Of a stretch of 45,439 nucleotides of DNA, positions 29,884 to 36,735 are shown one piece after another. Numbering within the stretch: position 1 is the stretch's first letter; each line of letters starts with the position of its first letter. The DNA comes from Actinacidiphila epipremni (lineage in GTDB: Bacteria > Actinomycetota > Actinomycetes > Streptomycetales > Streptomycetaceae). The stretch covers positions 1 to 45,439 of the forward strand of contig NZ_JAATEJ010000042.1 in the NCBI RefSeq assembly GCF_012034175.1. The letters are read 5' to 3'. A program made the translations under genes and the position numbers. The notes under the pieces are model-generated. The model was given only the letters and a program-made list of their open reading frames with translations. It was not told the origin of the DNA and made no database searches.

Positions 29884-30875
29884 GGTGTGCGCTCCCCCAT
29901 AAGACCGGCCGCGCCCTTGGCGAGCATCTCGGCGGCGAGTTCACGGCCGAGGGCACGCGCTTCGTCGTCGGACGCCGGTGCGGGACCGGTGATGGACATC
30001 TGCACCAGCTCGGTGCCGTCGGTGGTGCCGACGACGCCGCGCAGGCGCAGCTCGGTAGCCTGCCCGTCGGCCACGAGGTCGGCCAGCGCGCCCACGGGGG
30101 CGCTGCAGCCGGCCTCGAGGGCGGCGAGCAGGGATCGCTCGGCGGTCACGGCGACCCGGGTGCCCGGGTCGTCGAGCTCGGCGAGCTGTGCGGCCAGCTC
30201 CGGGTCAGAAGCGGCGCACTCGACGGCCAGCGCCCCCTGGCCGGGGGCGGGCAGCACGATGTCGGCCGCGATCAGCTCGGTCGCCTCGGCGAGCCGGCCG
30301 ATCCGGTTCAGCCCGGCGGCGGCCAGCACGACGGCGTCGAGCTTGCCGGAAGTAACGTACCCGATCCGGGTGTCAACGTTGCCACGGATCGGGACGGTCT
30401 CGATGTCCAGGCCGTGTGACCGCGCCCACGCGTTGAGCTGCGCCATGCGGCGCGGCGAGCCGGTGCCGATCTTCGCGCCGGCCGGCAGCGTGCCGAAGGT
30501 GCGGCCCCCGCGGGAGACCAGCGCGTCACGCGGGTCCTCGCGGACCGGCACGGCGGCCAGCGTCAGGCCGTCGGGGGCGGCGGTGGGCAGGTCCTTCAGG
30601 CTGTGCACGGCGAAGTCGATGTCCCCGGCGAGCAGCGCGTCGCGCAGCGCGGAGACGAAGACGCCGGTACCGCCGATCTGGGCCAGGCTCTCGCGGGAGA
30701 CGTCACCGTAGGTGGTGATCTCGACGAGTTCGACGTCGCGTCCGGTCAGCTCGCGGACCTGCTGGGCGACCATGCCGGACTGGGCCATGGCGAGTTTGCT
30801 GCGCCTGGTGCCGAGCCGCAGGGGGCGGCGGGCCGGGGCGTCGGTGGTGCGGGGGGTGTGCGCCGGGTCAGTCAT
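29880..30875 (-). CDS. hemC: Hydroxymethylbilane synthase (porphobilinogen deaminase)
   Basis: A 331-residue HemC that polymerises four porphobilinogens into hydroxymethylbilane. LRLGTRRSKLAMAQ opens the first domain, HSLKDLPT holds the catalytic Asp region, GTGSPRRMAQL and PIRGNVDTR line the active site, and LEAGCSAPVGA carries the Cys that binds the dipyrromethane cofactor. ATG 30875 overlaps the hemA stop codon (30868-30870), and the hemC stop overlaps the hemD start, so hemA-hemC-hemD form a tightly coupled operon. Confidence 0.97.
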   Translation of the reverse strand: MTDPAHTPRTTDAPARRPLRLGTRRSKLAMAQSGMVAQQVRELTGRDVELVEITTYGDVSRESLAQIGGTGVFVSALRDALLAGDIDFAVHSLKDLPTAAPDGLTLAAVPVREDPRDALVSRGGRTFGTLPAGAKIGTGSPRRMAQLNAWARSHGLDIETVPIRGNVDTRIGYVTSGKLDAVVLAAAGLNRIGRLAEATELIAADIVLPAPGQGALAVECAASDPELAAQLAELDDPGTRVAVTAERSLLAALEAGCSAPVGALADLVADGQATELRLRGVVGTTDGTELVQMSITGPAPASDDEARALGRELAAEMLAKGAAGLMGERTP

Positions 30876-32205
30876 TGCCGCTCTCGATTCGGTTGGGCAC
30901 CCGGGCCGCGGGCCTGGGGGTTTCGGCCCGGCTGACGGCGGCGACCGCCTGCGGGTCGAGGTCGAAGAGTTCCCGCAGCGCGTCGGCGTACCCGGCACCG
31001 CCGGGCTCGCCCGCGAGCTGCTTGACCCGCACGGTCGGCGCGTGCAGGAGCTTGTCGACGACGCGGCGCACGGTCTGGCCGATCTCCGCGCGCTGCTTGT
31101 CGTCCAGACCGGGCAGCCTACCCTCCAGCCGGGCGAGTTCACCCGCCACGACATCGGCGGCCATGGCGCGCAGCGCCACCACGGTCGGGGTGATACGGGC
31201 GGCTCGCTGGGCGGCGCCGAAGGCGGCGACCTCCTCGGCGACGATCGCCTGGACGGCCTCCACGTCGGCGGCCATGGGCGCGTCGGCGGACGCGGCGGCC
31301 AGCGACTCGATGTCGACCAGGTGCACGTTCGGCAGTTCGTGCCCGGCCGGGTCGACGTCCCGCGGCATCGCCAGGTCCAGTACGGCCAGTGGTCCTGCCG
31401 CGCTGAGGTCGTCGGCGCCGAGGACCAGGCCGGTGGAGCCGGTGCAGGACACGACGACGTCGGCGTCCAGCAGCGCGGTCGCGAGCTTGGCCATGCCCAC
31501 CGCCCGGGCCTGCGTGCCCTGCTCGGTGAGCTGGGCGGCGAGCCGGACGGCGCGCTCGGGGGTGCGGTTGGCGATGGTCACCCGGGCGACGCCGGCGCGG
31601 GCCAGCGTGACCGCGGCCAGCGACGACATGGAGCCGGCGCCGACGACCAGGGCGCGCTTGCCGCCCAGCGGGCCGGTGGCGGGGGCGAGCTGGGCCAGGC
31701 CGAAGGTGACCAGGGACTGGCCCGCGCGGTCGATGCCGGTCTCGGAGTGGGCGCGCTTGCCGACCCGCAGCGCCTGCTGGAAGAGGTCGTTGAGCAGCCT
31801 GCCCGCGGTGTGCAGCTCCTGCCCGACGGCGAGCGCGTCCTTGATCTGGCCGAGGATCTGGCCCTCGCCGACGACCATCGAGTCCAGCCCGCAGGCCACC
31901 GACAGCAGGTGGTGGACGGCGCGGTCCTCGTAGTGGACGTACAGATACGGGGTCAGCTCCTCCAGCCCGACCCCGCTGTGCTGGGCCAGCAGCGTGGACA
32001 GCTCGGCGACGCCGGCGTGGAACTTGTCGACGTCGGCGTACAGCTCGATGCGGTTGCAGGTGGACAGCGCCACGGCCTCGCTCGCGGGCTCGGCGGCGAG
32101 GGTGTCCAGGAGCAGCTTGCCGCGCGCGTCCTCGCTGAGCGCGGCGCGCTCCAGCACACTGACCGGCGCACTGCGGTGCGACAGCCCGACCACAAGAAGA
32201 CTCAT
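30868..32205 (-). CDS. hemA: Glutamyl-tRNA reductase
   Basis: A 445-residue HemA that reduces glutamyl-tRNA(Glu) to glutamate-1-semialdehyde with NADPH, the committed step of the C5 pathway. VVGLSHRSAPVSVLERAAL is the N-terminal signature, ALSTCNRIELY holds the nucleophile Cys50, GEGQILGQIKDA is conserved, and ALVVGAGSMSSLAAVTLARAG is the nucleotide-binding loop. The C-terminal helical dimerisation domain ends near residue 420. ATG 32205 is chosen because GAGGG lies at 32212-32216 with correct spacing; the ATG two codons upstream is too close to it. It lies 73 bp after rex and shares its Rex-controlled promoter, linking heme supply to NADH/NAD+ ratio. Confidence 0.98.
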   Translation of the reverse strand: MSLLVVGLSHRSAPVSVLERAALSEDARGKLLLDTLAAEPASEAVALSTCNRIELYADVDKFHAGVAELSTLLAQHSGVGLEELTPYLYVHYEDRAVHHLLSVACGLDSMVVGEGQILGQIKDALAVGQELHTAGRLLNDLFQQALRVGKRAHSETGIDRAGQSLVTFGLAQLAPATGPLGGKRALVVGAGSMSSLAAVTLARAGVARVTIANRTPERAVRLAAQLTEQGTQARAVGMAKLATALLDADVVVSCTGSTGLVLGADDLSAAGPLAVLDLAMPRDVDPAGHELPNVHLVDIESLAAASADAPMAADVEAVQAIVAEEVAAFGAAQRAARITPTVVALRAMAADVVAGELARLEGRLPGLDDKQRAEIGQTVRRVVDKLLHAPTVRVKQLAGEPGGAGYADALRELFDLDPQAVAAVSRAETPRPAARVPNRIESGND

Positions 32206-32213
32206 GCGCATCC

Positions 32214-32277
32214 CTCGCTACGCTCGGGCTCGCCTTCGCCTTGGACGCACCTTTTGATCATTCGCTCGCTACGCTCG
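32214..32277. repeat. Direct repeat pair in the rex-hemA spacer
   Basis: The 13-mer CTCGCTACGCTCG occurs at 32214-32226, next to the hemA ribosome-binding site, and at 32265-32277, one base after the rex stop codon; the copies are 51 bp apart. On the transcript they read CGAGCGTAGCGAG. Confidence 0.7.
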
Positions 32278-32278
32278 C

Positions 32279-32995
32279 TCATGCGGGCATCACGGCGGGT
32301 ACGTCCCCGTCCGGCTCCTGGCGGCCCTCTGTCTCGCCTGCCTTGCGCTGCTCGTGGAAGGCGAGGATCTGCAGCTCTATGGACAGGTCCACCTTGCGTA
32401 CGTCCACGCCGTCGGGCACCGACAGCACGGTCGGGGCGAAGTTCAGGATCGAGGTCACCCCGGCGCCGACCAGCCGGTCGGTGACCTCCTGCGCGGCGCC
32501 GGCGGGCGTGGCGATGACGCCGATGGACACCTGGTTGTCGGCGACGATGCTCTCCAGCTCGTCGATGTGCCGTACCGGCAGGCCCGCGACCAGCCGTCCG
32601 GCGAGTGAGGCGTCGGCGTCCAGCAGCGCGGCGACCCGGAAGCCGCGGGAGGCGAATCCGCCGTAGTTGGCGAGGGCGGCGCCCAGGTTGCCGATCCCGA
32701 CGATGACGACCGGCCAGTCCTGCGTGAGGCCGAGCTCCCGGCTGATCTGGTAGACGAGGTATTCGACGTCGTAGCCGACGCCCCTGGTCCCGTACGAGCC
32801 GAGGTAGGAGAAGTCCTTGCGCAGCTTGGCCGAGTTCACCCCGGCTGCGGCGGCGAGCTCCTCCGACGACACGGTGGGCACCGAGCGCTCGGACAGAGCG
32901 GTCAGCGCCCGCAGGTACAGCGGAAGCCTGGCGACGGTGGCCTCGGGAATCCCTCGGCTTCGGGTCGCCGGTCGGTGCGATCGGCCAGTTGCCAC
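32279..32995 (-). CDS. rex: Redox-sensing transcriptional repressor Rex
   Basis: A 238-residue protein almost identical, as I recall it, to S. coelicolor Rex. Residues of about 10-85 form the winged-helix DNA-binding domain (SRGIPEATVARLPLYLRAL ... NSAKLRKDFSYLGSYG); residues of about 86-205 are a Rossmann domain with VVIVGIGNLGAAL binding NADH/NAD+; the last helices domain-swap in the dimer. It represses respiratory and own-operon genes when NADH is low and releases DNA when NADH rises. The GTG start at 32995 follows AGGAG at optimal spacing; the long open frame upstream is an artefact. A Rex operator overlaps its promoter (33061-33089), so it is autoregulated and co-transcribed with hemA. 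Confidence 0.97.
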   Translation of the reverse strand: MATGRSHRPATRSRGIPEATVARLPLYLRALTALSERSVPTVSSEELAAAAGVNSAKLRKDFSYLGSYGTRGVGYDVEYLVYQISRELGLTQDWPVVIVGIGNLGAALANYGGFASRGFRVAALLDADASLAGRLVAGLPVRHIDELESIVADNQVSIGVIATPAGAAQEVTDRLVGAGVTSILNFAPTVLSVPDGVDVRKVDLSIELQILAFHEQRKAGETEGRQEPDGDVPAVMPA

Positions 32996-33060
32996 GGTGC
33001 TCCTGCGGGTAGAGCTGGGCTGAGGGCGGCCACGGTCGTTGGAGCCGCCCCGTGCACGCC

Positions 33061-33089
33061 AGGCTATGTCTTTGTGAACGCGTGCACAA
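33061..33089 (-). promoter_or_regulatory. rex-hem promoter overlapped by Rex operator (ROP)
   Basis: TTGTGAACGCGTGCACAA (33072-33089) matches the Rex operator pattern TTGTGAAnnnnTTCACAA except at one inner base. On the minus strand the operator contains a candidate -35 hexamer TTGTGC (33089-33084), and 17 bp further lies TAGCCT (33066-33061), a good -10. The predicted start point is about 60 nt before the rex GTG. Rex bound here would block RNA polymerase. Confidence 0.85.
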
Positions 33090-33126
33090 AGATGGTGTCC
33101 GATTTGCCGGGCGGAAGTGATGGGCA

Positions 33127-33834
33127 TCACGCACCCCCACAACGGACATTGGGCACACTCTGGCCCGCCGAAACGTTGCTGCGGCGCTTCCAGAGGGCGT
33201 CCGCGGACCCCGGCAGAGCGCCGGCGTCGGGCCAGCGCACACCCGCGGCCTGCGACAACCGCTCGGCCACCGCGGCGGACTCCGGGCCGCCGCCGACCGT
33301 AGCGGTCTCGGACACGAAGTGGCCGAAAAGCGCCGCCGTGGTGCGCGCGTCGCCCAGCGCCGTGTGCGGCGGCCACCCGGGCACCCCCAGCGCCCGCGCG
33401 CACGCGTGCAGCGACAGTCCGTACGGTACGGGCGCGCCGGCGAAGTGCTCGGCGGCCATCCGCATCGTGCACAGCTCCGGCACCGCCGGCAGCCGTACCC
33501 CGACCCGGGCGAACTCGGCGGCCAGGAACGCCCGGTCGCAGCCCACGTTGTGCCCGACCAGCACCCGGCCGCGCAGCAGCCCCATCAGCCGGGCGGCGAT
33601 CCCGGCGAACCGCGGGGCGCCGCCCAGGTGCGCGGCCTCGATGCCGTGGATGTGCGTCGGCCCGACCGGGCCCTGCGGATCGACGAGGGTGCTGAACTCG
33701 CCCTCGGCCCCGAGCTCCCGGTCCAGCAGCACGACGGCGACCTCCACCACCCGGTGCCGGCGGGACGACGACCCGGTCGCCTCCACGTCGACCACCGCGA
33801 AGCCGCGGGCCGCCTCCACCACCACCGAGGGCAC
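33127..33834 (-). CDS. DEDDh-family 3'-5' exonuclease (DNA polymerase III epsilon-like)
   Basis: A 235-residue protein with the exonuclease T-fold. FAVVDVEATG supplies the first Asp-Glu, LVGHNVGCDRAFL the second Asp region, and HTALGDARTT the catalytic His and last Asp of the DEDDh arrangement. This is the epsilon/RNase T type; a short Ser/Arg tail follows. It could proofread, repair or process nucleic acid 3' ends; being free-standing it is probably not the polymerase subunit itself. GTG 33834 has GAGGAG upstream with 8-base spacing. It precedes rex by 131 bp, where the rex promoter lies, so the two are likely separate units. Confidence 0.88.
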   Translation of the reverse strand: MPSVVVEAARGFAVVDVEATGSSSRRHRVVEVAVVLLDRELGAEGEFSTLVDPQGPVGPTHIHGIEAAHLGGAPRFAGIAARLMGLLRGRVLVGHNVGCDRAFLAAEFARVGVRLPAVPELCTMRMAAEHFAGAPVPYGLSLHACARALGVPGWPPHTALGDARTTAALFGHFVSETATVGGGPESAAVAERLSQAAGVRWPDAGALPGSADALWKRRSNVSAGQSVPNVRCGGA

Positions 33835-33902
33835 TCGGCACGCTCCTCACACATCGCCCCCGGCCGTACAAAACGCCCCCGATCCTACCCGACCTCGCTT
33901 CA

Positions 33903-33916
33903 TGCCCTTTCGGGCA
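33903..33916 (-). terminator. Small hairpin between glutaredoxin and exonuclease genes
   Basis: TGCCC (33903-33907) and GGGCA (33912-33916) form a 5-bp stem; on the minus-strand transcript the loop is GAAA, a stable tetraloop. It lies within the 163-bp gap downstream of the glutaredoxin gene and may be a weak terminator. Confidence 0.3.
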
Positions 33917-33997
33917 AGATCGCCGGCGACGTGCGGGCCCAGGCAGGCAGGGGCAGGTGGCGGCGGTACGGAGGGGTGCGCGGGGCGTGGGCGGCGG

Positions 33998-34270
33998 TCA
34001 GCCGGTGAGCGCGCGGCGCAGCCGGTCGGGGTCGACCCGCCAGAAGGTGTGCTGCTCGCCGTCGACGAGGACGACCGGGATCTGCTCCCAGTAGCGGCGG
34101 TGGAGGTCCTCGTCGCGAGTGATGTCCTGCTCCTCGACGGTCGCGCCGGTCTCGGCGGCGACCTGCCGCACCACCGTGCGGGCGTCGTCGCACAGGTGGC
34201 AGCCGGGCTTGCCGATGAGGGTGACGGTCCTTGCGGGTGACGGGGTCGGCGCGTGGGTCATACGGGTCAT
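33998..34270 (-). CDS. Glutaredoxin-like (DUF836) protein
   Basis: A 90-residue thioredoxin-fold protein with VTLIGKPGCHLCDDARTVV, in which CHLC is the redox-active CxxC. EEQDITRDEDL and YWEQIPVVLVDGE give the cis-Pro segment (QIPVV). Such small glutaredoxin-like proteins probably reduce disulfides, with mycothiol rather than glutathione as the likely reductant in this group of bacteria (inference). ATG 34270 or 34261 could be the start. It lies upstream of the exonuclease and the rex operon on the same strand and diverges from the HAD-IB gene. Confidence 0.85.
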   Translation of the reverse strand: MTRMTHAPTPSPARTVTLIGKPGCHLCDDARTVVRQVAAETGATVEEQDITRDEDLHRRYWEQIPVVLVDGEQHTFWRVDPDRLRRALTG

Positions 34271-34358
34271 TGTGCCCCCGGGCCGCCCCGGGCCGCCCCG
34301 GGCCCGATCCCGGCCACCCCGACCCCGATCACGGCGGCCCCGGGCCCGACGCCTGGCG

Positions 34359-34405
34359 GACATGGCCGGTTCACGCACCGGCATCGTGCGCGAACCGGCC
34401 ATGTC
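34359..34405. promoter_or_regulatory. Long near-perfect inverted repeat before the HAD-IB gene
   Basis: Arms at 34359-34378 and 34386-34405 are complementary over 20 bp with a single mismatch (34373 against 34391), around loop CGGCATC. The central pairs are GGTTC/GAACC and GCAC/GTGC. It lies 26 bp before the HAD-IB start and 89 bp from the divergent glutaredoxin start, so it is not a terminator for either. Operator or RNA-level control is inferred. Confidence 0.7.
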
Positions 34406-34430
34406 GCACAGGCTCGTTATGCTCGACGAC

Positions 34431-35405
34431 ATGGCCGCTCTCAAATGGCTCACCCCCCGCAGGCAGTCCGCCACGCAGCGGAGTGTCGAGGCCGGCGAGG
34501 CCGCCGCAGCCGCCGCGGAGGCGGCACTCGCGACGAAGCCGGCGAAGCCCCGGCCCGAGGACACCGCGCCCGGCGCGGCGCCGGAAGCCGCTCCCGGCGG
34601 CAAGCCGGAGGAGGTCCCCTTCCCGGTGTCCGGCGACCCGCGGGCGGCGGCGTTCTTCGACCTCGACAACACGGTGATGCAGGGCGCCGCGATCTTCCAC
34701 TTCGCCCGCGGCCTGTACAAGCGGCACTTCTTCGACACCCAGGACCTGCTGCGGTTCGCCTGGCAGCAGGCGTACTTCCGGATGGCCGGCGCCGAGGACC
34801 CCGAGCACATGCAGGACGCCCGCGACAGCGCGCTGTCCATCGTCAAGGGGCACCGCGTCGAGGAGCTGATGTCCATCGGCGAGGAGATCTACGACGAGTA
34901 CATCGCCGGCAAGATCTGGCCGGGCACCCGCGCCCTCGCCCAGGCCCACCTCGACGCCGGCCAGCGGGTGTGGCTGGTGACGGCCGCCCCGATCGAGACC
35001 GCCACCATCATCGCCCGCCGGCTGGGCCTGACCGGCGCGCTCGGCACCGTCGCGGAGTCCGTCGACGGCGTCTACACCGGCCGGCTGGTCGGTGAGCCGC
35101 TGCACGGCCCGGCCAAGGCCGAGGCGGTGCGGGCGCTGGCGATGAGCGAGGACCTGGACCTGTCGCGGTGCGCCGCGTACAGCGACTCGCACAACGACAT
35201 CCCGATACTGTCCCTGGTCGGCCACCCGTACGCGATCAACCCCGACAGCAGGCTGCGCAAGCACGCCCGCGCCGAGGGCTGGCGGCTGCGCGACTACCGC
35301 ACCGGCCGCAAGGCGGCCAGGGTCGGCATCCCGGCCGCCGCGGGGATGGGCGCGCTCGCCGGCGGCGCCGCCGCGGCCGTCGCGATCAGCCGCCGCCGCA
35401 AGTGA
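34431..35405 (+). CDS. HAD-IB family hydrolase (SerB-like)
   Basis: A 324-residue protein. After an Ala/Glu/Pro-rich N-terminal segment (about residues 15-65) comes the HAD core: AAFFDLDNTVMQG (DxDxT motif I, nucleophile Asp), VWLVTAAPIETA (motif II), and YSDSHNDIPIL (motif IV, metal Asp). A cap domain lies between motifs I and II, as in subfamily IB phosphatases related to SerB. The C-terminus has a hydrophobic Ala/Gly stretch before Arg-rich SRRRK, perhaps a membrane tail. The start at ATG 34431 is preferred, although in-frame ATGs occur at 34401 and 34419. The substrate is unknown. A 20-bp inverted repeat lies just upstream and a terminator hairpin downstream. Confidence 0.88.
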   Translation: MAALKWLTPRRQSATQRSVEAGEAAAAAAEAALATKPAKPRPEDTAPGAAPEAAPGGKPEEVPFPVSGDPRAAAFFDLDNTVMQGAAIFHFARGLYKRHFFDTQDLLRFAWQQAYFRMAGAEDPEHMQDARDSALSIVKGHRVEELMSIGEEIYDEYIAGKIWPGTRALAQAHLDAGQRVWLVTAAPIETATIIARRLGLTGALGTVAESVDGVYTGRLVGEPLHGPAKAEAVRALAMSEDLDLSRCAAYSDSHNDIPILSLVGHPYAINPDSRLRKHARAEGWRLRDYRTGRKAARVGIPAAAGMGALAGGAAAAVAISRRRK

Positions 35406-35448
35406 CGGCGCCGCCCGCGCGCTTCCTGCCGGCGTAACAGCCGCACCA

Positions 35449-35468
35449 GCCGTCACAGCGGTGACGGC
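35449..35468 (+). terminator. Hairpin after HAD-IB gene
   Basis: GCCGTCAC (35449-35456) and GTGACGGC (35461-35468) are perfect 8-bp arms with loop AGCG, 43 bp after the HAD-IB stop. Confidence 0.6.
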
Positions 35469-35590
35469 CGCCGGGGCGCGGCGTCTCCACGGTCACAACA
35501 CGCCCTCTGCGCGACCTGTTCACGAACGGAAGTGGTCAACAAGAGCCACACGTTCGATAATTGGTCGATCATCATTCCGTACAGGAAGTG

Positions 35591-35610
35591 GCGCAAACGG
35601 CGATTTGCGC
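35591..35610. promoter_or_regulatory. Inverted repeat in the bldN promoter region
   Basis: GCGCAAA (35591-35597) and TTTGCGC (35604-35610) are perfect arms around a 6-bp spacer, about 127-146 bp before the bldN start. It is a candidate regulator site; it does not fit the BldD consensus as I know it. Confidence 0.45.
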
Positions 35611-35736
35611 AACTCGGTGTAGCGTCGCCTGTACGAAGCGTTATTCTCCTCAGACGCAATCCGGAACCCACGCGTCGCCACGACGGGTGAACGGTCCCGT
35701 ACTGCACGTGATGGAAGTCCTGCCTCTGGGAGTCCC

Positions 35737-36540
35737 GTGTACCCACACGACGGGGTTGACACCTCCGGCCTGGCTGCGTTGCGCGCACTGGTGCTCCAGC
35801 ACCTGACGCGCGCGGTCCCCGCGTACGCCGTGCCCGCCCTCGCCACGTCAGTTCCCACCGTCCCCGGGCCCGCGTACGCGCTGGCCGAGATCAGCACCGC
35901 CGCAGGCAGACGCACCCGCAACAGCACCGGAGCCGCCGGTACCCACGCCGCGCCCGCCGGCCCCCAGGCGCGCCGCCCCGCCGCCGACACCGACTCCGGC
36001 CGCATGATGGACCTGGTCGAACGCGCCCAGGACGGCGAGACCGAGGCCTTCGGGCGGCTCTACGACCACTACAGCGACACCGTCTACCGCTACATCTATT
36101 ACCGCGTCGGCTCCAAGGCCACCGCCGAGGACCTGACGAGCGAGACCTTTCTGCGCGCCCTGCGCAGGATCGGCACCTTCACCTGGCAGGGCCGCGACTT
36201 CGGCGCATGGCTGGTCACCATCGCCCGCAACCTGGTCGCCGACCACTTCAAGTCGAGCCGTTTCCGCCTCGAAGTGACCACCGGCGAAATGCTCGACGCC
36301 AACGAGGTCGAGCGCAGCCCCGAGGACTCCGTCCTGGAGTCCCTGTCCAACGAGGCGCTGCTCACCGCGGTGCGCAAGCTCAACCCGCAGCAGCAGGAAT
36401 GCGTCACCCTGCGCTTCCTGCAGGGCCTGTCGGTGGCCGAGACGGCCCGGGTGATGGGCAAGAACGAGGGCGCGATCAAGACGCTCCAGTACCGCGCGGT
36501 GCGCACCCTCGCCAGACTCCTGCCCGACGACGCGAGGTGA
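35737..36540 (+). CDS. bldN: RNA polymerase sigma factor BldN (developmental ECF-type)
   Basis: The 267-residue protein matches S. coelicolor BldN closely as I recall it. Residues of about 1-87 are the variable N-terminal pro-sequence that is removed by proteolysis in S. coelicolor. The sigma-2 domain (about 90-160; MMDLVERAQDGETEAFGRLYDHY ... TFTWQGRDFGAWLVTIARNLV in two parts) and sigma-4 domain (about 205-262; NPQQQECVTLRFLQGLSVAETA) follow. It directs genes for aerial-hyphae formation such as bldM and chaplins and is held by RsbN. The GTG start at 35737 has GGGAG at about 35728-35732. rsbN follows 195 bp downstream with its own matching promoter. Confidence 0.96.
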   Translation: MYPHDGVDTSGLAALRALVLQHLTRAVPAYAVPALATSVPTVPGPAYALAEISTAAGRRTRNSTGAAGTHAAPAGPQARRPAADTDSGRMMDLVERAQDGETEAFGRLYDHYSDTVYRYIYYRVGSKATAEDLTSETFLRALRRIGTFTWQGRDFGAWLVTIARNLVADHFKSSRFRLEVTTGEMLDANEVERSPEDSVLESLSNEALLTAVRKLNPQQQECVTLRFLQGLSVAETARVMGKNEGAIKTLQYRAVRTLARLLPDDAR

Positions 36541-36576
36541 CCTCCCGGTGCCGCCGCCGCACGATCATCACACCTG

Positions 36577-36605
36577 CGTAACCCAACTGGCGCGGCACTC
36601 GTTGC
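36577..36605 (+). promoter_or_regulatory. Putative sigma-BldN promoter for rsbN
   Basis: CGTAAC (36577-36582) and CGTTGC (36600-36605), 17 bp apart, resemble the sigma-BldN -35 (CGTAAC) and -10 (CGTTG-) elements as I recall them. It lies about 130 bp before the rsbN GTG, inside the bldN-rsbN gap, and would let BldN switch on its own anti-sigma factor. Confidence 0.6.
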
Positions 36606-36735
36606 TTCCCATGCAGACAACTTCGCGCTGCGGTGAGCCCCGCGCTTTTCACCCGTTCGGGTGCAAGGGCACGGGCAGTGCAACCCACGGGCGGCACGGG
36701 GAGTCGAGTGTGGATGACGAGAGGAGGTGCCGCCC

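Larger units (their letters stand above)
35406..35736 (+). promoter_or_regulatory. Intergenic and bldN promoter region
   Basis: A 331-bp stretch without a supportable gene. From left to right it holds a terminator hairpin for the HAD-IB gene (35449-35468), a relatively AT-rich segment (about 35550-35660) that is the likely bldN promoter zone, and a perfect inverted repeat GCGCAAA/TTTGCGC (35591-35610). GGGAG at about 35728 is the bldN ribosome-binding site. No tRNA or small RNA is recognisable. Confidence 0.6.

Noticed and set aside
35449..35468. GTCAC/GTGAC dyad as a BldD site
   Set aside because: The spacing is one base off and its position after the HAD-IB stop fits a terminator better.
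35609..35623. BldD-like site in the bldN promoter
   Set aside because: Only about six of nine fixed positions fit the BldD consensus as I recall it, so I did not list it although BldD control of bldN is known.
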